Positions 10,974-22,850 of a DNA stretch of 64,000 nt are shown here, piece by piece. Origin of the DNA: Paralithodes platypus (taxonomy: Eukaryota; Arthropoda; Malacostraca; Decapoda; Lithodidae); contig CM064545.1 of assembly GCA_032716605.1 (NCBI GenBank), forward strand, positions 13,385,903 to 13,449,902, read 5' to 3'. Positions within the stretch are counted from its first letter, which is position 1. Each line of letters begins with the position of its first letter. The translations under genes were made by a program, and so were the position numbers. The notes beneath the pieces are model-generated. The model was given only the letters and a program-made list of their open reading frames with translations. It did no database searches and was not told the origin of the DNA.

Positions 10974-11531
10974 TTATCTAGCAGAACGTTGTTGTTGTTG
11001 TTGTTGTTGCTGTTCCCCAGGCTGCCTGGCCGAACAGCTCCAAGGCCCCGAGCAAGACCAAGGCCATAACCAAGCGCCCCCTCAGAACCCTCCCTGCCTA
11101 CCACAATAAAGCCTAGGTGACCGAGGCCACTCCATGGCGGGGAGCCGAGAAGGGTGCGGAAACGCCCGGGAAACCAAAGCCACACCCAGGGCCCTGTGCC
11201 CCTCAGCAATTATGAAGAGAAAGTTGAGGGGCAAAGGAAAAATGTGACGCTTTGGCTTCCAATCTTGGTAGATTGGGAGGTCAATCCACGGAAGAGACGC
11301 CGTCACTTGAGATTTAGAAAACATATAAGTAAAAGGAACAGTCTGATTAAGCTATGGGTATGGCAGAGATCGCTCAGTTCTCACTCTGATAGACCAGCCC
11401 ATCACCACATGACTAGAACCCAATCCTCTCAGCATCAGCTAGGAAAGGCTCTAGAAAGCCGCCTTTGGCTTTCCCTAGCTCCCCTATTTCAACCCCTTTT
11501 GGGGTTGGGCACCCGCCTCTAGCTGAATGTT
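10974..11531 (-). mobile_element. SINE-like retroposon, copy 1
   Basis: On the minus strand this ~530-bp unit starts GGCGGGTGCCCAACCCC and ends in an (AAC)n tail (the GTT run at 10988-11008). The second copy, on the plus strand at 37782-38295, is very similar along its whole length. Likely target duplications flank this one: tctagcagaacg on the left and tctagctgaatg on the right, two mismatches. The head folds as CAACCCC-AAAA-GGGGTTG. A frame of ~120 codons on its antisense strand is open in both copies, but I see no known domain. It could be a SINE or the 3' end of a LINE. Confidence 0.6.
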
Positions 11532-11536
11532 AAATG

Positions 11537-11599
11537 ATGGTGTAATACTAGAGCATTTAACGTTCTAACAGAACGTTAAATGCTCTAGTATTACACCAT
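11537..11599. repeat. Perfect 30-bp hairpin
   Basis: Left arm 11537-11566 and right arm 11570-11599 are exact reverse complements separated by 3 bases (aac). It begins atggtgtaatactagagc. It lies inside the TTAA element, a few bases from the end of the nested retroposon. Possible origins are two abutting transposon ends or an inverted duplication of flanking sequence. The shape would also suit a small-RNA precursor. Confidence 0.9.
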
Positions 11600-12363
11600 T
11601 ATCGGGAATATCCTTAAATTTGCCCCTAACATAAAATAAAAAGGGTCAAGTTAAAGGTAAATTTCTGTTGCCTGACAACTATCGAGATTTATGACGTCAT
11701 CACAATACTGGAAGGCGGGAAATTTGCCGCCAGATATTAACACCTTACGAGCGGCCTATGCGGTTTATTTATGTGTACCGCCCAGCGGGGTGTTTTTAGC
11801 CAAAATAGGGCTGTTTACGTGATCATTTTCATGCCTAAATAAGACCCAGAACATAAAACAAGTATCTATCCCTGAAAGGGCATAAACAGAGCTTTCGAAT
11901 GACACCATAACGATCCCTGTATGATGGATAGTTTTCTTGCAATAACCGTGCAACGCGAGTGCAAAAAGCAGGTAATTCGGTACTTTCGGTACATAATTGA
12001 GTATGTAGCGAGTGAGAGAGGGAGGAGGGAGCTGAGATTTGTGTCAGTAGGTTCGCCGCGGTGGTCTGGAGCAGTCATACGCTCGCTAGTCTCCTGCCAC
12101 CACTTGTCTCTCTCTCTCAGCCACATTACGTGCTGAAATTGCCACTCGAGTTATGTCGAGCGCCGCCGCATAGTCCAGCTTTATTTAACTCGACTTAAGT
12201 GGTGAGCCGCTTTTTAAGGGTTAAACTGTTTAATATTAAATTTTGTTTTCTTTACTGACGTAAATTTACTTTATTATACACAAACCTGAGCATCCTTAAT
12301 ATGTTTTGATGCATACAAAATATACATCTTACGAGGTATGCAGCTTATGTAATTCACCTTTAA

Positions 12364-12431
12364 GTTTATAACTATATATATAATTATATATACCGGTATA
12401 TACAGTATATACTGTACATATGTATACTGTA

Positions 12432-12523
<92 letters not shown>

Positions 12524-12540
12524 CTACGAGTTATTCTATA
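12364..12540. repeat. (TA)n arrays with CAGTATA interruptions
   Basis: Long TA runs (about 12437-12477 and 12483-12520) are separated by tacagtata. No coding content. Confidence 0.9.
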
Positions 12541-14377
12541 ATTCTAACTGTAATCTGCTATTTCATATATATCTAATACACCTATTAGTAGTTACTTATT
12601 GTATCCCTTGATTATCATTAGCATTGTGTAACCATCACACATCCCAGGTTACAAATTATAGACTTGTTACTAAGATACGAGACTCAGTAAATGTTATACC
12701 TTAAGGAAAGATTATTCTGTAATGGATAACTGAACTAGTAATAGCTTAATACTTATAAATTATTGCCTGAGTTAGAGTAGAATATATGGCACATAATGAA
12801 ACTCGATACAAGTGACCGCCTTTCTATAGTACAGTACAGTATATTATGTATATTGAACTGTAATGTGCACCGGTACTGATGTCATTAGGAGAGTGCTGAA
12901 CTGGTGGTAGTAATATACAACCAGTTGAGAGAAGGAGAGAGGGAGAGAGAGATTATGTGAGGTGGGGACAGAAGGATAGAAAGAGGAATGGGGTTGATTT
13001 ATGACGGAGAGGAAAGGGAAGGACAAGAGTACAGTACCGGTACATGAACTATGCAACAAGTATTAGTAAAGACCTACCCAGAGGGGAGTATTTATATAGG
13101 TGGGGGTTAGAGGGAGGGATGGAGGGGAGGAAGCTGGTGAGGGTTATTGGGTAGATGGAGGATGATGGGAGGGCGAAGAGAGAGGACAAATTGAAGAAAT
13201 TGAACACGATAAATATTGGCAAAATAGAAGATTTCTCAGCCTAACACAAAACATACTCTTCACAATTTGCTGCATACTGTAAGCTACATATGATGCGATA
13301 CTAAGTAGTCACATGTTAAACATTAAATTGCAATTTCCGATCAATGAAAGCACACGATATTATGCAAAACCTCCTAGAAATTACCCTATATAAATAATAT
13401 AGAACAACATGGAGCATACTGAAGCGATATTGCTTTTAGGCTAAAGGTTAAGTTGTAAGTATGCATATGTTGTGCTTTGCCTCAGCACTATTATGAGCAG
13501 TAATCTTAGGCTACCAACATGTTGATATACAGGGACGAATGCAATAACCAGGTTAGGTCATTGAGCCTGGATACTAAAACCACTTATCAAATTAAAATTA
13601 AAATTAAAATTAAAATATTTCATTGTCATAATAGGTACATTACATTAGCATACAGAAAAATAATACAGTTGGAAGTTACTCCTACTATGACATGAGGACT
13701 GAATACCTAATGGTATGTATGCCCTCAATTCCATTGCTCATATAACATTGCGCTGATATGGAACACCCAGATACACCCAAAACAAGAACAAAATAAATGA
13801 GTACTGCATCCTACTGTATACTTAAGTGTCAATAGTGAGTAATGTGGAAGATAACAAATACAAAGCCGTAGTTGATTGAAATTGGAAAAATAATCATATG
13901 ATATTTATATGGGATAGTAGAGTGTTATAGTTAATTAGTATATTTAACCATGACAGATGACATATAATTGGGATTATAGATTCCAGGAAATATATTATCC
14001 GAAAATAGAGTATATAGGAAATATATTATCCGAAATTAGAGTTTATCTTATTATTGTGTTTGAAATGTTTGAAGCCTTCCAGTAATCCACTAATACCGGC
14101 AATTCACGGAATTATTTATAGCATAGAGTTATGCAGGCCTTCAAGAACCCAGCTCGTCATTCAACAAAGGGCAGTGATATTAAAATCACCTTAATTACAG
14201 CTAGAGAAAATACACTAGATAAATTACTGTACGATGTTGAAACCTCAAAGGTTCTCTTGTATTGGATTTTTTAATATAAAATCCTTAAGTTTCATCTTAA
14301 ATGTCGAAATAGTTTACTTGAGATAGCTTTGTTGAATAGCGATTCCACAACAATGCACCTTTATATATAAATGACTT
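12541..14377. other. Intergenic DNA, no gene seen
   Basis: AT-rich, with a purine-rich patch (12930-13180) and a short (AAATT)n run near 13588-13617. Two ~27-bp stretches near 13988-14042 repeat the phrase ggaaatatattatccgaaa. No supported reading frame. Confidence 0.4.
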
Positions 14378-14494
14378 GATTTAAAGTTATTCTAACTCTA
14401 CGGACACGCAGCTGTTGATTTAAAGTTGTTCTAACTCTACGGACACGCAGCTGTTGATTTAAAGTTGTTCTAACTCTACGGACACGCAGCTGTT
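14378..14494. repeat. 39-bp tandem repeat, three copies
   Basis: Three units of 39 bp beginning gatttaaagtt and ending cggacacgcagctgtt. The first unit differs at one base. As 39 is a multiple of three, an open frame on the minus strand repeats every 13 residues, but nothing around it supports coding. Confidence 0.95.
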
Positions 14495-15162
14495 GATTTT
14501 GCCTTGTTGGGTAATTATGGTAATCTTCGTTTCTTGCGAACATATTGATAAACATATGGGGGCATTAGATCATTAATAAATTTATACATTTGAATCTTAC
14601 TTACGTTATTTAAAGTAACTATCACCGTCATATATTGACATTCAACACTGCCAATCTTTGCCAAAAATACAATAAAACTGCGTGTGGTAATTCATGACGG
14701 CTTAGGTATTCTAGGCATGGTCAAGTCATAACATTTAAAGTTTTGTTTCGTCAAAAGTCGCCCACCATGTAACTCACAACATATCTACCGCCTGTACGTA
14801 CCCAATAATTATAGAGATTGTTATTATTGTGACAAACATGAACGTAATACCTTCAGCTGCAATAAAAATAAGAACTACGTCAACCTGAGCCTGCGGATGG
14901 TCACACCTATAATGATCACGTTATATCTCTACAATGAAAACATAAACATAGCGGTTGAGGACAACAACAGAATAATTATAGAGTTGAGATCAAAGAGCAA
15001 AAAGAAAGTAAGGGGTGAGCGTGGGAAGAAAGGACAAGAATGAAAAACGTGAGAAAGTCAATGAAGGAGGGGAGTGAGAGACTAAATATGAATGAGATAG
15101 TAAAAAGGGAAGGGGAAGAATAGTAAAATATCAGTGAAAGGACACGAGTGAAAGTGAGAATA
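14495..15162. other. Intergenic DNA, no gene seen
   Basis: AT-rich at first, then purine-rich from about 15000 (aaagagcaaaaagaaagtaag and similar), leading into the next tandem array. Nothing coding is recognisable. Confidence 0.4.
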
Positions 15163-15966
15163 AGAAAACTAAGTGGGTCGAGGGGAGAACAGAAACAAGA
15201 AAACTAAGTGGGTCGAGGGGAGAACAGAAACTAGAAAACTAAGTGGGTCGAGGGGAGAACAGAAACTAGAAAACTAAGTGGGTCGAGGGGAGAACAGAAA
15301 CTAGAAAACTAAGTGGGTCGAGGGGAGAACAGAAACTAGAAAACTAAGTGGGTCGAGGGGAGAACAGAAACTAGAAAACTAAGTGGGTCGAGGGGAGAAC
15401 AGAAACTAGAAAACTAAGTGGGTCGAGGGGAGAACAGAAACTAGAAAACTAAGTGGGTCGAGGGGAGAACAGAAACTAGAAAACTAAGTGGGTCGAGGGG
15501 AGAACAGAAACTAGAAAACTAAGTGGGTCGAGGGGAGAACAGAAACTAGAAAACTAAGTGGGTCGAGGGGAGAACAGAAACTAGAAAACTAAGTGGGTCG
15601 AGGGGAGAACAGAAACTAGAAAACTAAGTGGGTCGAGGGGAGAACAGAAACTAGAAAACTAAGTGGGTCGAGGGGAGAACAGAAACTAGAAAACTAAGTG
15701 GGTCGAGGGGAGAACAGAAACTAAGTGGGTCGAGGGGAGAACAGAAACTAAGTGGGTCGAGGGGAGAACAGAAACTAAGTAGGTCGAGGGGAGAACAGAA
15801 ACTAAGTGGGTCGAGGGGAGAACAGAAACTAAGTGGGTCGAGGGGAGAACAGAACTAAGTGGGTCGAGGGGAGAACAGAAACTAAGTGGGTCGAGGGGAG
15901 AACAGAAACTAAGTGGGTCGAGGGGAGAACAGAAACTAAGTGGGTCGAGGGGAGAACAGAAACTAC
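15163..15966. repeat. Minisatellite with 35-bp then 27-bp units
   Basis: About 16 units of 35 bp (agaaaactaagtgggtcgag + gggagaacagaaact) run to about 15722. About nine units of 27 bp follow that lack the 8 bases agaaaact. The 35-bp units are nearly identical to each other. Serial frames on the minus strand are artefacts. Confidence 0.95.
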
Positions 15967-16006
15967 AACAGTACAGTAATTAATGAGCCAACAGGTCACT
16001 AACCCT

Positions 16007-16371
16007 TTAAGGGGAGGAAGACCGTTTTTCTGGACCTCCTTCTCCCTAATGTTTAGCCCCATTAGTTTTGAGATTATAAGACGTTCGGCCCATTAGTTTG
16101 GCGATTTTAACATCTTTCGCCCCATTTCGTTGTCAATTTTAAGACCTTTCGTGCCATTTGAGTGTCGATTTCTTCCTGGTGAGCGAAAGCGAGCCTGCAA
16201 TTTTAAGAGGAACCTTCCTTCGGCCGGGAAATTTTCTGCCGAAAAATTTACAAATTTATCTTCGTCTAGGGGGTGTTTTTCTAAGCTTGATGGAGGTCTA
16301 GGGAGGAAAATAAAAAAATATATATGAATAAATTAATTAATAGACCAAACACAAGGTCAGTCTCTCCTTAA
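16007..16371 (+). mobile_element. TTAAGGGG-type MITE, forward
   Basis: A 365-bp element bounded by TTAA (16007-16010 and 16368-16371). Internal landmarks are tttagccccattag, cgccccatttcg, ggtgagcgaaagcgagcctg, ccttcggccgg and gatggaggtctagggagg. It has no coding capacity. Together with the next copy it forms an inverted pair 60 bp apart. Confidence 0.75.
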
Positions 16372-16431
16372 GTAACACGGCATCTTTTCCTTTTATTTTT
16401 GCTGTCAGTCAGTAGACAAACCCGCACATCC

Positions 16432-16805
16432 TTAAGGGGAGATGGGCCGGTTTTCTGGTCTATTATTTCAATTATTCCTTTATTTCTTAGTTTCTTCGCT
16501 AGACCTCCATCAAACTTAAGAATACATCCATTAGATCTCCTATCTAAATACATTTGTACATTTTTCTGTAGAAAAATATCCTGGCTGAAGGCCGGTTCTT
16601 CCAAAATTACTGGCTCACTATCGTTCGCCAGGAAAAATATCGACACCTAAATAGCACGAAAGGTCTTAATATTGACAACAAAATGGGGCGAGAGGTCTTA
16701 AAATCGATAAACTAATGGGGCAAAAATCTTAAAATCTGAAAACTAATCGAGCTAAACATGAGGGAGAAGGGAGTTCAAAAAAGCGGCCCGGCCATGTCCC
16801 CTTAA
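16432..16805 (-). mobile_element. TTAAGGGG-type MITE, reverse
   Basis: A 374-bp copy in the opposite orientation, with the best preserved ends of the family. The left end is ttaaggggagatgggccgg; the right end, read inward on the other strand, is ttaaggggacatggccggg. These are imperfect terminal inverted repeats of about 19 bp that include the TTAA. Confidence 0.8.
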
Positions 16806-17195
16806 AGGGATAGGGAGGTTCAGGAAGAAGAGGCTTGCTGATCCCATAGTGGGAGTACATTATGGAGGTGGGATTCCCAGTCCCAACCTCCATGGACCAT
16901 CTTCACCACCAAATGTGACGGATGATGGGTCGCCACATCCATACACCTATTTTTGCTAAAGCCGGCATCACACGAGAGCTTTTATAGTCAACATTCGACG
17001 ATAAACATTTTTCTGGCAACATTTCTGGAATATTTTGCAACGGTATTAGAAACTAGACTGATGATATATGAACTTAAGCAACCAAAATGATTTATATGTT
17101 GACCTCATAAGCTGCCAGACCAGTGTTGAGCATAAATGTTTAGTGAAAAAGCGCCCGTGTGATACCGGTTTTACACCTATCCTTTGCTAACGCTA

Positions 17196-17416
17196 AATAA
17201 TGTTATACGGCTTTGATGTTAATAATGTTATACGGCTTTGATGTTAATAATGTTATACGACTTTGATGTTAATAATGTTATACGGCTTTGATGTTAATAA
17301 TGTTATACGGCTTTGATGTTAATAATGTTATACGGCTTTGATGTTAATAATGTTATACGGCTTTGATGTTAATAATGTTATACGGCTTTGATGTTAATAA
17401 TGTTATACGGCTTTGA
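17196..17416. repeat. 25-bp tandem repeat, about nine copies
   Basis: Units of the form aataatgttatacggctttg + atgtt, almost identical apart from one tacga variant. Non-coding. Confidence 0.95.
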
Positions 17417-17446
17417 GGGACTTCTCTCAAAGGGGTGAACTTGATC

Positions 17447-17816
17447 TTAAGGGGACATGGGCCAGTTTTCTGGACCACTTTCTCCCTCATGTTTAGCCCC
17501 ATTAGTGTTCAGATGTTAAGGTGTTTGCCCCATTAGTTAGTCGATTTTAAGACATTTCGCCCCATTTCTTCGACAATATTTAGACCTTTCGTGCTATTTA
17601 GGTGTCGATTTTTTCCCTGGCGAACGATAGTGAGCCTGTAATGTTGGAAGAACCGGCCTTCGGCCAGGAAATTTTTCTACCGAAAAATTAAAAAATTAAT
17701 CTAGAAGGGGGATGTAATGGATGTTTCATTTTAATTTGATGGAGGTCTAGGGAGGAAACTTTAAACATAATGAATACATGCAAAACTCGCCCAAAAAGTG
17801 AACCATCGCCCCTTAA
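17447..17816 (+). mobile_element. TTAAGGGG-type MITE, forward
   Basis: A 370-bp copy starting ttaaggggacatgggccag and ending gaaccatcgccccttaa, with TTAA at both ends. The core is as in 16007-16371. The right-hand TTAA runs directly into ttaatcctttgactgc, which may be the start of another TTAA element. Confidence 0.8.
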
Positions 17817-18129
17817 TCCTTTGACTGCTTCCGATTCTTCCTGACCTTATCAAAGTTGTCTAGTAAATAGCCAGAATAAAATGTTAAAAAGCGTCATAAT
17901 ATACTGAAATAGGTTAACAGGTGTTAAAAGAGAGGGGCAGATACCGGTACTAATAAATAAAAATAACAATTATAGCAAAGAGGAAAACAAGAACGGAGGC
18001 GACAACAGAGAAGGAAGAATAGGGAGAGGAGAAAGAGACAAAGGAGAATTCGAAAGGTTTAACAGCCAACAAACATTCACACATAAACATAAAACAGTCG
18101 AAGTTTGTTTAAATATGATCTATAAATAT
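17817..18129. other. Intergenic DNA, no gene seen
   Basis: AT-rich with a purine-rich patch at 17975-18060. Nothing coding is visible. Confidence 0.4.
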
Positions 18130-18640
<511 letters not shown>

Positions 18641-19085
18641 TATATACAAAGTTGTATTAGAGTATATTAATCTTTGGATATTATGTCCTATATCATGTTA
18701 TTGTGAATCTATGTTTGACCACAAAAACAATATGTACTGATACTCACCATTAAATGAGAACAAGAGAGAGAGAGAGATAGAGCTAGAGAGAGAGAGAGAG
18801 TGAGTGAGTGAGAGTGTGAGAGAGAGAGAAAGAGAGAGAGAGAAGCTATATAAAGTTAATAGCAACAAAGTAATAACATTGACGAGACAAAAGTTCCATC
18901 ATTACATGGGTACAATTTCCTGATCCAAGCCGGATAAGTTAGTGGTAAATACGGACTCTCATTTATTGTGTGTATCCCAGTTCTTGTTATTCGTACAGAG
19001 AGAGAGAGAGAGAGAGCGAGAGAGTACAAAGGAGTATAACGGAAGTCAAGCAACAACAGTCTAGTGACCTCTCGGGGCTGCTTGC

Positions 19086-20880
19086 TGTTACGCTGGCCAT
19101 CTTGCCAGAATGTGCTCGTACTCGCTAGCGCTCGCCAGGGCAATGGAATGGGCTATAATAATCGTAGAACGATATTCTTTCTTTCCTAGTATTCATGTAG
19201 TCACAGCCAGATCAGTGGTGGTCTTTGTTCTTGCCTGTGACACATGGAAGTATTTTATATCAGTGATAGAGTATAAGATATGCAGTGTGAAGTTAAGGAG
19301 AAAGAGCGAGGTAGGCAGCGAGGTTGTATTATGTGTGTGTGTATGTACGTGTGCCTCCCTCGCTCGCGCGGGATTTCCCACGCTCTTGATTGGCTGGCGG
19401 GCCTGGCGCGTCCTAGGACGCTTGCTTTTCATGACGTAGTGGTCTGTGATTGGGAGCCGCTGTCCTAGTGTTGGTGCTGGGGGGGTCCCTGCCGTGTATC
19501 TCCTGCAGAGCTTGGCATAGAGTGCTTGGTCCTAGACGTCCCTTGCAATCTGTCCTCCAATCTAACCCCCTGTACTACTGTTTCTCTCTCTGAACTTCTG
19601 CTTTTCCATTACTTCTCATCTTTATTCAATTACTTATCCCTTCTGGTTCTGCATTCGACTTCCATAGTCGGCCAGTCGTATTACCAGCACCAGCTCTCAC
19701 ATTTATGTTTTGCACTCGCTTTAGAGATTATTAGTCATAGTCACATGAGTCATATTATCATTGGGTGCTTCTAATTATTGAGTTGTTCTTTGTTGCTATT
19801 TAATGCTAGACAGTGGAAGGTATCTTTAGTCGTTGTCTGAGTTATGTATATGGCGAGTCAAAGCCTGTACGACTTCGACGGAGCTAGGTGCCTGTAACCC
19901 TTGTGCATATTTTTCCTTTGCGAGTGTAGCAGTATACGAGCGAAGGGCTTTTGCCTACTCTTGCTCGTATGCTCGCTACCTCTTTGTGTTGACCTTTGTG
20001 GAGCGCCAGGGCAAGACCAGATACTTGAGATCTGGACTTACCAAGAGAGCCTCCTAGTCAATTAACGTAACATAAGGGAAATCTGTTCAAGGGGAGACAG
20101 TAGGCTACGAGCATGCTTGCGCTCTGCCTAGCCTCCTGGTACCTTTTATGCCGCTGCTAGACTTTATTAGTAATAAAGACAGCATTGTGTTTATTAACTT
20201 TAACTGTGTATGCTTTAGGAATTATTCACGTATTATTTTAGCCTAGGTTGATGCTTGGTGCACAACCCAGTATGGCTGTTACTTTGGCTAAGGAAGTACT
20301 GTTTTGAGTGGCTATTATTAGTGCTGTCACAGAGTTGTTGCACTCCCTTGTTATATAATTATGTATCCTACTTGTTGGTGTATTTAAGATACACGCTTTG
20401 GTGTCCTGCCCCTGCATTATTTCTGTTCTATATTAACGAGCATCTTAGAGCATCAGACGTTTTCAGAAGATTCCATATCTGTTTGCTGTAGGACTAGACT
20501 TCCAGTGTTTTCATAGAGCATTGAAGAGTTTAGTGTGGAGTACAGACTCACACTAAAGTTAACGTAAGCATATATTTCTTTATTAAATCTTGTTATAGTT
20601 TATTCAAGCATTGTTATTACTTAAGAGCATTTTATTAACGTAAAGTACTCCTGTTGTGAGTAGGCTTTGCCGTCACCGGAAAGCCTTTGTAGAAGTGCAC
20701 TAAAACCCAGTTAATTGATACCCCGTTATCCAGTAGATTAACTCTGGAGGGTTTTAAGTGTCTTGTTCACCGGCGTAATAGTTCGAGGGTTTGGAATTAG
20801 CGTACCGTTGTTGCAGATATAGCCTATCATCTAGTCCAATATTGAGTGCCCTTGTTTATTTCGTAGTGCCGGTCGTAACA
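19086..20880 (+). mobile_element. 5' LTR of Gmr1-like retrotransposon, copy A
   Basis: A 1795-bp LTR starting TGTTACGCTGG and ending GGTCGTAACA, so its ends are the 6-bp inverted pair TGTTAC/GTAACA. It recurs as the 3' LTR at 27985-29771. AATAAA near 20171 may serve polyadenylation. Open frames inside it are conserved only because the sequence is repeated. Confidence 0.9.
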
Positions 20881-20882
20881 AA

Positions 20883-20900
20883 TGGCGCCCTTAGACCAGA
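20883..20900 (+). other. Primer binding site, copy A
   Basis: tggcgccc begins 2 bases after the 5' LTR. TGGCGCC is the usual start of a retroelement primer site complementary to a tRNA 3' end. The specific tRNA is not identified. Confidence 0.6.
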
Positions 20901-21646
20901 ATATAGTGAACTGAATATTGCAGTTTTTTTTGGGAGAAATCTTATTGCCATTTGAGGTTGAATTTATTTCTCGCATTGTTGGCAGTGGACATTGTTTTGA
21001 GGATATATTGAACTTGTTGGAGTTTATTGGTGACCTAGTATTGCACTCAAGAACATCTTCGAGTATTTTTTGTGAATAAAGCTACGCGAGAATTTTGCTA
21101 CTTTTGTCTTGACTTGAGATTTTTTGTTGTTGACTCCATCATGTCACTGGACGGGTCTGAACCAGGGGCGTAGCTAGAGATTTGGAGGCCCAGGGGGCTT
21201 GGTGCCTGGAGGGGCCCCCTCCATGGTTTGCTTATTATAGAAGGGGGTGGGGGTGGCGAGCGAAGCGATCCTAATCAGCTGGGGGGTTCGGGGGGGCGCT
21301 GTAAGCCCCCCCGAGAAAATTTTAGAATAATAATGCTACCTAGGTGCATTTTGACGATGTCCATGACTCAATAGTGGGGTACTGGTAATAATTTAATATA
21401 CAATTAATTATTATATCACCGTTATCTAATGGATTAGGAATACATGTACAATGGATGGTACAATACTGTAAAACATATAGGCTATAACCATCTTCTAAAA
21501 CCCTAAACGTACTTTCCTGAGGTTAAAAACAAAATAAAAATATATTTTTGTCTAGGCCTATGCAGTATGTATACTAACTTTAGCTATTTATTCATATTTT
21601 TTGGTGAGTAAATTATAAAAAGGTTATAAAAATGATAAGTGATTAA

Positions 21647-22084
21647 CCCGTGGAGCCCCGGCTAGTTTTGTAATGTTTGCGCACCAGAACCCGGCCGGTT
21701 TTCAAAAAATGGTTTTATTCCAGAAACAATAGCGAATGGGTTAGGAATGAAGGAAAAACCACGAAAAACCGCTCAAAAAGCTTTAAAAATGGTCCTACAG
21801 AGCCCCCGAAAACGGATTTTACAAGAGTAAAAAATTGAAGGCAATTATCCCAAAAAAACAGGTTATTGCGCGCTCGCGCGCACGCACGTGGACTTTGAGA
21901 GTTTTCAACCATCGGCACGGTTGCGTGGGATACGTACACAGTTTCCATACAAATCTGAGCCCTCTTGAGTGGCTACACCTGAGGTTACGGTCGGCGCAAT
22001 TAGGGTGACGCATCAGGCGCGTCTCTGGGGCTGTGCGTTACATACATCGCCGACGCGTCAGACGCGTCGCTGGGGCTGTACGGG
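21647..22084. mobile_element. TTAA MITE present only in copy A
   Basis: A 438-bp insert between two TTAA sites (21643-21646 and 22085-22088). Copy B has a single TTAA at the same place (44555-44558). The ends are CCCGTGGAGCCCCGGC and, read inward from the right, CCCGTACAGCCCCAGC. Ends beginning CCC plus TTAA duplication fit the piggyBac superfamily. No transposase is encoded. Confidence 0.85.
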
Positions 22085-22419
22085 TTAAGGATTGATATAA
22101 TGTTTAACATTTGGTTAAATATACATTTATAAATAAAGCATTCTAGTTAAACTCGATAAACAATAATGGGGTTGAGAATTTTCTTCCTACAAATGCCATT
22201 TCCTAAACAGAGAATGTTTAGGCCTTATTATCTCTGCTAGGTTATATCACAATTTAATCATATAATATACAAAAAAGAAAAGAAAAAATAAGGAAATCTT
22301 AATTCTTAACTTTGACTTAATACTTTGAAGTATATAGCGCATTTTGTGATCATTTTCATCCTACCTACAACTTTCGTCGTGCCTTCTTTGCAGCAAAATC
22401 GTCTATCACTTCATTGATT

Positions 22420-22850
22420 TCTATTTTATCTAAGAGGTCCGACTCCACTGACATCAAAACCAAGCTGCTGAGCCTGTCTTGCTCCATTGTGGTCCGTAGA
22501 TAGTTTTTTCACTAACTTCAGTTTTGAGAAGCTTCTTTCACAGGATGCAATGGAGGTTGTTAGAGTGAGCAAAATTCTGATTGCAGTTGCAAGGCTGGGA
22601 CAGACATCATTGCCGTATGCAGCTAGTTTCTTCAAAATATCTTCTGGTGCTGTTGGTACTAGTTTGTTGAAGAAAAGCACACGTGCATCTATGATGTCAT
22701 TAAAAAGTGATATGAGTTGCACATCATCATAGAAGGAGGCCAAAGTCAGCACTATGTTTTTGTAGAGATTCCTCATCCATAGACTTCATAAGAAGATCGG
22801 TTTGAAGAAGGAATCCAAAGCACCCCAAATGCTCTCTCAGCCTCTGAAAT
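22420..22850 (-). pseudogene. hAT transposase C-terminal remnant, copy A
   Basis: A minus-strand frame (22776 to 22426) codes 116 residues that include a typical hAT dimerisation segment around SIASCERSFSKLKLVKK. The coding similarity continues upstream in another frame (FQRLREHLGCFGFLL), so there is at least one frameshift. The N-terminal DNA-binding part and the catalytic core are missing. Copy B has the same remnant at 44890-45320. Confidence 0.8.

Larger units (their letters stand above)
10931..12363. mobile_element. TTAA-flanked DNA element with 16-bp inverted ends
   Basis: The segment starts TTAAAGGTGAATTACA and ends with its exact reverse complement, TGTAATTCACCTTTAA (12348-12363). 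TTAA is the presumed target duplication, leaving 12-bp perfect terminal inverted repeats. Without the nested retroposon (about 10974-11531) the element is roughly 0.9 kb. No transposase frame is visible, so it is non-autonomous. TTAA duplication points to the piggyBac superfamily, but the ends match no element I can name. Confidence 0.6.

Noticed and set aside
19110..20491. Small proteins conserved in four places (MCSYSLALARA…, MSELCIWRVKAC…)
   Set aside because: They lie inside the LTRs and recur only because the LTRs recur. No known domain, and stops separate them.
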